In this document: positions 57,253 through 64,000 of the stretch, one piece after another
How positions within the stretch are numbered: position 1 is the stretch's first letter
Layout: every line of letters starts with the position of its first letter
Source: JBBSNV01 sp964458605
GTDB taxonomy: Bacteria > Pseudomonadota > Alphaproteobacteria > Reyranellales > JAQSWP01
DNA: 64,000 nt
Direction: 5' to 3'
NCBI GenBank assembly: GCA_964458605.1
Contig: CAYWLS010000021.1
Location: 1-64,000, forward strand
The notes under the pieces: model-generated
Databases searched by the model: none
What the model saw: the letters and a program-made list of their open reading frames with translations, nothing else
What the model was told of the DNA's origin: nothing
Translations under genes and position numbers: made by a program

Positions 57253-58989
57253 GTGGGTCAGTCGGCGATATCCTTTGCCGGCCAAAGCCTTACTTGTCGA
57301 TGGGAGGACGCCGACATCACCGCCACCGTCGTTCTGCTGACCCTGCTGGGCGGCGCCGCACTGCTGATCTGGGGCTTGCGCATGGTGCGCACCGGCATCA
57401 TGCGGGCCTATGGCGCGGCCTTGCGGCTGCGCCTGAGCGCGGCGCTGCGCAACCGCTTCGCGGCGCTGCTGGCCGGGCTGGGCGTGACGGTGGCCCTGCA
57501 GAGCAGCACCGCGACCTCCTTGATGGCGGCATCCTTCGTGTCGCGCCGCATCGTCGGCGATGCCGCGGTGCTGGCCATCACCCTGGGCGCCGGCATCGGC
57601 ACCAGCCTGGTGACCCAGGCGCTGTCCTTCGACGTGCTGTGGATCGGCCCGCTGTTCGTGCTGGTGGGCGTGATCGGCTTCCTGGGCTGGCCTTCGACGC
57701 GGGTGCACGACATGGCCCGCACCGGCATCGGCATCGGCCTGATCCTGCTGGCGCTGCACCAGATCGGTTCGGTGGCCGGGCCGATCGGCCAGGCCGTGCC
57801 GGTGCAGACCCTGCTCGAATCGCTGGGCGGCGAACCGCTGATCGCGGTGCTGGTGACGGCCGGCCTGACCGTGCTGACCACCTCGTCGATCGCCATGGTG
57901 CTGCTGGTGGTATCGCTGGCCTCGCAGGGCGCGGTCACACCGCATCTGGCGCTGCTGATGGTGATCGGCGCCAATCTGGGCGCGTCGCTGCCGCCGCTGC
58001 TGGGCACCGGGCGCAGCGAGCCGGCGGCGCGGCGCGCGCCGCTGGCCAATTTCCTGTTCCGCATCGTGGTGACGGTGCTGGCGCTGCTGCTGCTGCGGCC
58101 GGTGCAGGCCGAACTGGCGGCGCTTGACCCGATGCCGGCGCGCATGGCGGCCAATTTCCACACACTGTTCAACGTGGCGGTGGCGGCGATCTTCCTGCCG
58201 CTGATCGATCCGGTGGCGGCGCTGATGCGCCGGCTGCTGCCCGACAAGCCGCAGCCGGACGACGAGGGCCAGCCGCGCTATCTCGATCCCGCCGCGCTCG
58301 ACGTGCCGTCGGTGGCGATCGCCTCGGCGGCGCGCGAAACCCTGCGCCAGGGCGACGTGATCGGCGAGATGCTGCGGCGCACGCTCGACGTGTTCCGCAC
58401 CGACGACCGCAAGCTGCTCAAGGAAGTCGAGCGCATGGACAACGTGATCGACCGGCTGCACGAATCGATCAAGCTGTTCCTGACCCGCGTCAGCCGCGAA
58501 TCGCTCGATCCCGAGGACAGCCGGCGCAACATCGACGTGCTGACCTTCACCACCAATCTCGAGCATATCGGCGACATCATCGACAAGAACCTGATGGAGC
58601 TGGCGGCCAAGAAGATCAAGCACAAGCTGGCCTTCTCGCCCGAAGGCTTCCGCGAAATCTCCGAGATGCACGCCCGGCTGATGGACAATCTGGCGCTGGC
58701 GCTCAACGTCTTCATGTCCGGCGACACGCGCATGGCGCGCCGCCTGCTGGAGGAGAAGGTGCAGTTCCGCGACATGGAGCGCAACGCCTGGGACGCGCAC
58801 ATGCAGCGCCTGGCCAGCGGCCGGCCCGAATCGGTGGCCTCGTCCAGCCTGCACCTGGACATCATCCGCGATCTGAAGCGCATCAACTCGCACCTCACCT
58901 CGGTGGCCTACCCGATCCTCGACGCGGCAGGCGAGCTGACCCGCACCCGCCTGAAGGGCAAGGCCACGACCGCCGCCAGCGAGGACTGA
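57253..58989 (+). CDS. Na/Pi-cotransporter family protein with PhoU-like C terminus
   Basis: Membrane protein with two Na/Pi-cotransporter repeats: VALQSSTATSLMAASFVSRR and TVLTTSSIAMVLLVVSLASQ hold the QSS/TSS phosphate-site motifs. A cytoplasmic PhoU-like helical domain (last 200 residues, EVERMDNVIDRLHESIKLFL, LEHIGDIIDKNLMELAAKKI) follows. The start is unclear. An ATG at 57148 adds an implausible Cys-rich stretch; GTG 57253, used here, has no Shine-Dalgarno; the best one, GGGAGGA at 57302, is spaced for an ATC at 57316, where the conserved ITATVVLLTLLGGAALLIWG begins. It probably moves phosphate or is a regulatory relative. Confidence 0.85.
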   Translation: MGQSAISFAGQSLTCRWEDADITATVVLLTLLGGAALLIWGLRMVRTGIMRAYGAALRLRLSAALRNRFAALLAGLGVTVALQSSTATSLMAASFVSRRIVGDAAVLAITLGAGIGTSLVTQALSFDVLWIGPLFVLVGVIGFLGWPSTRVHDMARTGIGIGLILLALHQIGSVAGPIGQAVPVQTLLESLGGEPLIAVLVTAGLTVLTTSSIAMVLLVVSLASQGAVTPHLALLMVIGANLGASLPPLLGTGRSEPAARRAPLANFLFRIVVTVLALLLLRPVQAELAALDPMPARMAANFHTLFNVAVAAIFLPLIDPVAALMRRLLPDKPQPDDEGQPRYLDPAALDVPSVAIASAARETLRQGDVIGEMLRRTLDVFRTDDRKLLKEVERMDNVIDRLHESIKLFLTRVSRESLDPEDSRRNIDVLTFTTNLEHIGDIIDKNLMELAAKKIKHKLAFSPEGFREISEMHARLMDNLALALNVFMSGDTRMARRLLEEKVQFRDMERNAWDAHMQRLASGRPESVASSSLHLDIIRDLKRINSHLTSVAYPILDAAGELTRTRLKGKATTAASED

Positions 58990-59049
58990 CCCGCCTGCGT
59001 TTCGGAGACGTCCAACCCGCCGCCGGGCTCGACGATGCGAGTGTAGCCG

Positions 59050-60474
59050 TCAGTGCCGCACGACCGGATCGATCGGCAGCCGGGTGGCCAGGCCGAACAC
59101 CTGCTCCATCAGATGCGCCGCGGCCAACAGCGCCTTCTCGCCGCGCGGCCTGCCCACCAGTTGCAGGCCGACCGGCAGGCCGGCCTTGGTGAAGCCGCAC
59201 GGGATCGAGATCGCCGGGCAGCCGGTCATGGTGACGATCGAGGTGATCAGGATCCAGTCGACATAGGTCTCCAGCTTCTGGCCGTTGATCACCTCGACAT
59301 AGCGCTGCTCGACCGGGAAGGGCGGGTGCTGCGCGGTCGGCAGCACCAGCAGATCGTGGTCGCGGAAGAACCGGACGAAGCGGTTGTAGAGCTCGCGCTG
59401 CAGCACGACGGCGCGGCGGATATCGTCGATGGTGAGCTTGAAACCGGCCTCGATGTTCCAGATCACCTCGGGCTTGAGCTTGTCGCGGTCGGTCTTCAGC
59501 AGCCCGCCGCGGGCGATCGCCATGTGATGGGCGCGCATGGTCTGGAACGCCTCGCGCGCGCCGGCGCAATCGGGCGATGCCCCTTCGACCGCCGCGCCGA
59601 TCTCGGCGAAGCGCTTGGCGGCCGCTTCGCAGATCGCCTCGACCTCGTGGTCGACCGGGCACACGCCGCCCAGGTCGGGGGTCCAGCCGATGCGCGCGGG
59701 CTTGACCGGCGCTTCGACCGCTGCCTGGTAGGAGCCGGCCGGCGGATCGTAGGACAGCGCATCGTCGGGCTGGGCGCCGCAATAGGCGTCGAGCATCAGC
59801 GCCACGTCGCCCACGGTGCGGCCCATCGGCCCCGCCACCGCGAAGGTGTCCAGCGGCACGCCGACCGGGCCGTGCGGCACGCAGCCGGGGCTGGGCCGCA
59901 GCCCGACCACGCCGCAGAAGCTGGCCGGCGTGCGCAGCGAGCCGCCCAGATCCGAGCCGGTCGCCAGCCAGGCCTGGCCCGCGGCAAGATTGACCGCCGC
60001 GCCGCCGGAAGAACCGGCGCAGGTCATGCGCGTGTCCCAGGGATTGCGCGTGATGCCGAACACTTCGTTGAAGGTCTGCGCGCCGGCGCCGAACTCGGGC
60101 GTGTTGCTCTTGCCGATCACCAGCGCGCCGCGCGCTTCGAGGTTCATCACGCCGGCATCGGTGCGCTTGGCGATATTGTCCTTGTAGACCGGCGAGCCGA
60201 AGGTGGTGCGCACGCCTTCGACATCGTTGAGATCCTTGACCGAGATCGGCAGGCCGGCCAGCCAGCCGGCCTGCTCGCTGTCGAGCCGGCCCAGCCCCTT
60301 GGCGCGGTCGCGGGCGCGATCCAGGCACAGGGTCGGCATGGCGTTCAGCGCCTTGTCGGTGGCCCCGATACGCGAAGCGGCCGCATCGATCAGTTCCAGC
60401 GGCGAGACCTGGCGGGCGCGCAGCATGGCCACCGCCTGCCGCGCCGTCAGCCGCCACAGATCGGTTGGCGTCAT
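59050..60474 (-). CDS. Amidase-signature hydrolase
   Basis: 474-residue amidase of the Ser-cisSer-Lys family. Lys is in LPISVKDLNDVEGVRTTFG near residue 80; the Gly/Ser-rich signature is CAGSSGGAAVNLAAGQAWLA and TGSDLGGSLRTPASFCGVVG, with both catalytic serines. The C-terminal TSIVTMTGCPAISIPCGFTK is standard. It hydrolyses a small amide; the substrate is unknown and the family includes AtzF- and GatA-like enzymes. No gatB/C nearby, so not the tRNA enzyme. ATG 60474. Adjacent to a PaaI thioesterase on the same strand, 85 bp away. Confidence 0.93.
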   Translation of the reverse strand: MTPTDLWRLTARQAVAMLRARQVSPLELIDAAASRIGATDKALNAMPTLCLDRARDRAKGLGRLDSEQAGWLAGLPISVKDLNDVEGVRTTFGSPVYKDNIAKRTDAGVMNLEARGALVIGKSNTPEFGAGAQTFNEVFGITRNPWDTRMTCAGSSGGAAVNLAAGQAWLATGSDLGGSLRTPASFCGVVGLRPSPGCVPHGPVGVPLDTFAVAGPMGRTVGDVALMLDAYCGAQPDDALSYDPPAGSYQAAVEAPVKPARIGWTPDLGGVCPVDHEVEAICEAAAKRFAEIGAAVEGASPDCAGAREAFQTMRAHHMAIARGGLLKTDRDKLKPEVIWNIEAGFKLTIDDIRRAVVLQRELYNRFVRFFRDHDLLVLPTAQHPPFPVEQRYVEVINGQKLETYVDWILITSIVTMTGCPAISIPCGFTKAGLPVGLQLVGRPRGEKALLAAAHLMEQVFGLATRLPIDPVVRH

Positions 60475-60559
60475 GGTTGCCCTCCCGTCGTCTTTCTAGT
60501 CGCTTGGATATTCTCTATCGCACGGCCGGGCCCTTGCCAACCGCCGCCGCCCGCCAAGC

Positions 60560-61042
60560 CTATCGCCGGGGCGACAGGAACTGGGCGCGGTCGAAGCGCG
60601 GGCCGTCTCCCTCCGGAATCTTCATGATGCAGGATGCGCGCACCAATTGATTGCCGTTGGCATGCAGGGCCACGTTGGCGAAGGCCATGTGGCGCGTCAC
60701 CTTGACCACCTCGCCGGTGCAGTCGATCCAGTCGCCGGCGCGACCCGGGGCGACGAAATCGAAGGTCATGTTGATGGTGGGCAGGAATTTGTCGAGCCCG
60801 GCCTTGAAGCCGGTGACGAAGCCCGCCGTCATGTCGCTCATGGTCATCAGCATGCCGCCATGGACCATGGCCGCCGGATTGCAGTGGCAGGGCTGCGCGC
60901 GGAAGCCGAGCTGCACGTCCCGATCGGCGATCCTGGCGAAGATCGGACCGATCAGCACGTTGAAGGCAGTGCCCTTGAAGTCGAGCCGCTGGAATCCCGC
61001 CGGCACGTCCAGCGCCGCCTCGTCCTCGATCACTTCGATCAT
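60560..61042 (-). CDS. PaaI-family acyl-CoA thioesterase
   Basis: 160-residue hot-dog thioesterase. Motif NPAAMVHGGMLMTMSDMTAG near residues 62-82 carries the HGG of the 4HBT/PaaI class. The N-terminal FQRLDFKGTAFNVLIGPIFA and C-terminal FANVALHANGNQLVRASCIM are also typical. Start ATG 61042 (MIEVIEDEAALDVP) has GGGGGA 8 bp upstream; the longer frame from 61138 has no conservation. It probably releases aryl- or acyl-CoA products. It diverges from the Rieske gene across 232 bp. Confidence 0.9.
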   Translation of the reverse strand: MIEVIEDEAALDVPAGFQRLDFKGTAFNVLIGPIFARIADRDVQLGFRAQPCHCNPAAMVHGGMLMTMSDMTAGFVTGFKAGLDKFLPTINMTFDFVAPGRAGDWIDCTGEVVKVTRHMAFANVALHANGNQLVRASCIMKIPEGDGPRFDRAQFLSPRR

Positions 61043-61274
61043 CACGCCATTCCCCCGGACCACGCTACCCCGCCACGCGACGCACCGGCATGGCGCCGCA
61101 TCGGCATTCCCCGCTTCGACACGGACAAAACCCGCCATGTGGTACTATAGGACATGCCGCGCCACCACAGAATTGGCCGCCGGCTTTGAGATGATTGCCC
61201 GACGATGCTGCGGCTGGAATCGGGGCGACAATCCGGCGGCAAGACCGGATGTGCTGCGTTCAGGAGGAACGGCC

Positions 61275-62525
61275 ATGCCAGCCAGTGCTATGCGACGGCG
61301 CGGATTGGACGCCGAGACGATCAGGTGCTGGACTGCCGCCGTCGCCGCCGAAAGCAAGCGCAGCGAGCCGCCCGACGGATTTCCCGTCCTGCCCGAACTC
61401 CCGTCCGCCCGCTACACCGATCCGGCGTTCTTTGCCCTCGAAATGGAGACGCTGTTCAAGCGCGGCTGGGTATACGCCGGCCACACCGACCAGCTACCGG
61501 AAGTCGGAAGCTACTTCGTGCGCAAGGTCACCGGCGCCCCCATCCTGGTGATTCGCGGCGAAGACCGGAAGATCCGCGCCTTCTACAACACCTGCCGGCA
61601 CCGCGGCGCACCCGTGGTGCGCGACGCGGCAGGCTGCGCGCGCAGCAGGGCCCTTACCTGCGGCTATCACGGCTGGACCTATCGGCTGGACGGCCGCCTC
61701 CAGGGCATCACCGATCAGCGCGATTTCGGTCCGATCGACCTGACCTGCCGCGCCCTGGTGCCGGTCGGCTGCGACGTCTACGGCAGCTTCATCTTCGTTT
61801 CGGAAGATCCGCAGGCGGAACCTTTGCAGCGGTTCCTCGAGCCGATCACGCGCTTTTTCCGGCACCTGCCGATGGACGAGCTGAAACTCGTCAGCCGGCG
61901 CGAGGTCGAACTGGCCGGCAACTACAAGGTGGCGATCGAGAACTTCCTCGAGGCCTACCACTTTCGCACGCTGCACCGGAACACGGTGCACCGCATCTAC
62001 GACGGCCATGCCACGCACGTGCATCTGTGGGAGCATGGGCACTCCATGATGCTGACGCCGAACCGTCACGCCGGCTGGAAGGACCCGGGCGCGATCGGCA
62101 TGCCGGAGATGACGGGCTCGACCACCATCGAGCGCGACTACAATCCGAGCTACAGCGTCTTCCCGAACCTGATCCTGCCGATCAGTTCCACCGGCATGCC
62201 CGCCGTCGCGATCTGGCCGCTGACCATCGACCGCAGCATGATCGAGGTGCTGTGGTTCGCGCCAAGCTGGGGCGAGGAGCCGCGTCCGGCATTGTGGGAT
62301 ACCCGTATCGCCAACTTCGACCGCATCGTCGACGAGGACGTCTCCTTCGTCGAACCGATCCAGGCGTCGATCAGCTCGGGAGGCTTTCGGGGCGTTCCCC
62401 TCAACTACCAGGAGCGTCGCATCTATCACTGGAACGAGGAGCTCGACCGGCGCATCGGCGTCGAGCGAATCCCGGCGCCTTGGCGCGTCGTCCCGGTGCT
62501 GGACGCCTATATCGAGCGAGACTGA
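61275..62525 (+). CDS. Rieske aromatic-ring-hydroxylating oxygenase, large subunit
   Basis: 416-residue alpha subunit of a non-heme iron oxygenase. The Rieske cluster ligands are in NTCRHRGAPVVRDA (Cys107, His109) and LTCGYHGWTYRLDG (Cys129, His132). The mononuclear iron motif is VAIENFLEAYHFRTLHRNTV near residue 220. These enzymes hydroxylate aromatics or demethylate carnitine and choline-type amines; the substrate is not deducible, and no reductase is encoded in the window. ATG 61275 follows GGAGGAAC. A CoA-transferase follows on the same strand. Confidence 0.94.
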   Translation: MPASAMRRRGLDAETIRCWTAAVAAESKRSEPPDGFPVLPELPSARYTDPAFFALEMETLFKRGWVYAGHTDQLPEVGSYFVRKVTGAPILVIRGEDRKIRAFYNTCRHRGAPVVRDAAGCARSRALTCGYHGWTYRLDGRLQGITDQRDFGPIDLTCRALVPVGCDVYGSFIFVSEDPQAEPLQRFLEPITRFFRHLPMDELKLVSRREVELAGNYKVAIENFLEAYHFRTLHRNTVHRIYDGHATHVHLWEHGHSMMLTPNRHAGWKDPGAIGMPEMTGSTTIERDYNPSYSVFPNLILPISSTGMPAVAIWPLTIDRSMIEVLWFAPSWGEEPRPALWDTRIANFDRIVDEDVSFVEPIQASISSGGFRGVPLNYQERRIYHWNEELDRRIGVERIPAPWRVVPVLDAYIERD

Positions 62526-62693
62526 CGTTCCGCCGCGCGTCGGAATCCGTCATGGCGGACCGCGCAGCGCCGCCGCCAAGGCGCCATCCGGGCGCAAAGC
62601 CGGCGCAAATAGTGGCGACGCTCGGGCGATCCGCGACTACTATCCGTGCAGCGCGGGAATCCGCGCAGGAGCTCGCCTGACCGGGAGTACGCC

Positions 62694-63917
62694 GTGGAGC
62701 CTTCACCCCCCCGTTTGCCGCCGCTGGCCGGCATCACCGTCGTCGATCTGACGCGGGTCGTCGCCGGCCCGTACGCCTCGATGATGCTGGCCGATCTCGG
62801 CGCGCGCGTGATCAAGATCGAACACCCGTCCGATCCGGACTTCACCCGCCGCTTTCCGCCGATGGTCGATGCCGGCGAAGGCGGCGCGCACAGCGCCTAC
62901 TTCGCGCAGTACAACCGGCACAAGCTCGGCGCCAGCCTCGACCTCAAGCATCCCGAAGGCAAAGCCCTTTTCCTCCAGATGGTGCGCAAGGCCGACGTGG
63001 TGATGGAGAATTTCCGCCCCGGCGCGATGGAGAAGCTCGGCCTCGGCTACGACCGGCTCAAGCGGGAGAATCCGCGCCTCGTCTATACGGCCGTGAGCGG
63101 CTTCGGGCATTCGGGGCCGCATACCAGGCGTCCCGCATTCGACAGCACGGCCCAGGCGGCCGGCGGCCTGTGGTCGATGAACGGCAAGGCCGGCGAGCCG
63201 CCGATACGCGTCGGCACGATCATCGGCGACGTAGCCGGCTCGTTCTACGCCACGATCGGCACGCTGGCCGCGCTGCGCGAAGCGGAGCGCAGCGGGCTCG
63301 GGCAGCTGGTCGACATCGCGCAGCAGGATTCGGTGGTCACGCTGACGGAAAACGCGATCGTCAACTACACGGTGCAACGACAGATCGCCGAGCCGCTGGG
63401 CAACGAGCATCCCTTCGCGCGGCCCTACGACCAATACCCCTGCCGGGACGGCTACGTTTTCTTCGGCTCCTACTCGGACAAGCTGTGGCGCGATGCCTGC
63501 GCCATCTTCGGCGAACCGGGGCTCGCCGACGATCCCGAGCTCGACACGATGGAGAAACGCTTCCGGCGCGATGTCTACGAACGGCGCATAAGGCCGGTCG
63601 TCCTGCGCTGGTTCGCCGACCGCACGAAGGCGGAACTGGAGGAAATGGCCGGCGACCACATCGCGCTCACGCCGGTCAAGCGCATCGACGAGGTGGTTGA
63701 GGATACCCATTTGCGGGCGCGCGGCATGTTCATGCCGGTGGATGTGGCCGGCCGCGAGATCGAGGTGTTCGGCAGCCCGCTGAAGCTGTCCGAGACGCCG
63801 CCGCCTGGCCGCGGAGAGGCGCCGCAACTGGGACAGCACAACCGGGAAGTATACGTGTCCTGGCTCGGCCTGTCGGAAGACCGCTTCGTCGCCTTGTGCG
63901 AACTTGGCGTGATCTGA
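62694..63917 (+). CDS. Class III CoA-transferase (CaiB/BaiF family)
   Basis: 407-residue CoA-transferase. LAGITVVDLTRVVAGPYASM and LADLGARVIKIEHPSDPDF at the N terminus, MVRKADVVMENFRPGAMEKL, VSGFGHSGPHTRRPAFDST with the expected catalytic Asp, and VGTIIGDVAGSFYATIGTLA are family blocks. It activates an organic acid by CoA transfer from another acyl-CoA; substrate unknown. The start is GTG 62694 with GGGAG 8 bp upstream; an in-frame ATG at 62646 has no such site. It is 168 bp after the Rieske gene and may share a degradation pathway. Confidence 0.95.
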   Translation: MEPSPPRLPPLAGITVVDLTRVVAGPYASMMLADLGARVIKIEHPSDPDFTRRFPPMVDAGEGGAHSAYFAQYNRHKLGASLDLKHPEGKALFLQMVRKADVVMENFRPGAMEKLGLGYDRLKRENPRLVYTAVSGFGHSGPHTRRPAFDSTAQAAGGLWSMNGKAGEPPIRVGTIIGDVAGSFYATIGTLAALREAERSGLGQLVDIAQQDSVVTLTENAIVNYTVQRQIAEPLGNEHPFARPYDQYPCRDGYVFFGSYSDKLWRDACAIFGEPGLADDPELDTMEKRFRRDVYERRIRPVVLRWFADRTKAELEEMAGDHIALTPVKRIDEVVEDTHLRARGMFMPVDVAGREIEVFGSPLKLSETPPPGRGEAPQLGQHNREVYVSWLGLSEDRFVALCELGVI

Positions 63918-63934
63918 CGGAGCGAGCGGGCGCC

Positions 63935-64000
63935 TCAGCCGTCGGCGTTGCGGCGCTGGCGCACGAAGGTGAACACGCCCGAGGCATTGAGCAGGGTACG
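63935..64000 (-). CDS. C terminus of an unidentified gene
   Basis: The last 21 codons of a minus-strand frame, ending RTLLNASGVFTFVRQRRNAD and Gly before TGA at 63935-63937. Third-position GC bias is strong, so it is likely real. It converges on the CoA-transferase. Too short to identify. Confidence 0.55.
   Translation of the reverse strand, partial: RTLLNASGVFTFVRQRRNADG

Noticed and set aside
1..64000. tRNA, rRNA, prophage or insertion sequence
   Set aside because: No cloverleaf-like sequence, transposase, integrase or phage structural gene was recognised by reading; a tRNA scan would settle the first.

Overview
The window is a GC-rich (about 70 percent by eye) stretch of an alphaproteobacterial chromosome. 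Support comes from the linked sets ribF/ileS/lspA/DUF3035/M16-M16/pgi/mutL and divergent xseA/purD, plant-type (GCS2) glutamate-cysteine ligase, class II-like LeuA, ETF-beta lysine methyltransferase and bacterial-type CtaC/CtaD. A Rhodospirillales-like or related deep lineage fits best; I cannot name a genus. Most of the window is chromosomal housekeeping. I see no rRNA, tRNA, phage, insertion sequence or CRISPR array.

Layout. 1-1588 (minus): respiratory oxidase subunits CtaD (cut by the window edge, with a His-rich N terminus) and CtaC. 2105-3538: tldD. 3570-5588 (minus): three tandem paralogues of a small secreted PsbP/DcrB-like protein, the last-transcribed copy preceded by five 14-bp repeats that abut its start codon. 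5660-8714 (minus): FkbM methyltransferase, gshA, rsmE. 8850-12789 (plus): ubiA, ETF-beta methyltransferase homologue, YkgJ cysteine-cluster protein, EamA exporter, CreA. 12811-14517 (minus): an uncharacterised protein and a PLDc_N/TPR membrane protein. 14689-19084 (plus): UbiD-family decarboxylase, a Tyr/Pro-rich secreted protein with a strong terminator, then leuA behind a likely leaderless, leucine-rich leader peptide/attenuator. 19209-24665: nucleotide cyclase (minus), small membrane protein, PmbA with a histone-H1-like tail, lytic transglycosylase, lipid kinase (minus).

24809-25946 is a damaged locus: an LpxH-like phosphoesterase, frameshifted, is fused through a deletion to the C-terminal half of a glycosyltransferase, followed by two large palindromes. 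25969-29047 (minus): M23 peptidase, xseA, and a vapBC-type toxin-antitoxin pair with a palindromic operator between xseA and purD. 29088-32145 (plus): purD, metallo-beta-lactamase-fold hydrolase, VOC protein. 32254-36575 (plus): a tight queuosine operon (precursor transporter, queA, tgt, queF, queG). 36572-37438 is a lower-GC patch with a frameshifted DUF4265 gene and an unknown acidic protein. 37443-41909: tRNA/nucleoside deaminase (minus), PuuD-like amidotransferase, RluB-like pseudouridine synthase, rsmD, a multiply frameshifted histidine phosphatase, and a three-domain lipoprotein.

41973-57121 (minus) is a long co-directional block: maoC, ribF, two tandem MFS carriers, a frameshifted endonuclease/exonuclease/phosphatase gene, ileS, lspA, DUF3035 lipoprotein, an active/inactive M16 peptidase pair, pgi and mutL. 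57253-63917: Na/Pi-cotransporter family protein (plus), amidase and PaaI thioesterase (minus), Rieske oxygenase and class III CoA-transferase (plus). The last 66 bases hold the C terminus of a minus-strand gene.

The most noteworthy points are the PmbA tail, the putative leucine attenuator, the triplicated secreted family with its abutting repeat, and the deletion fusion. Four loci carry frameshifts while all large housekeeping genes are intact; whether these are real pseudogenes or sequencing errors is the main open question for this sequence.
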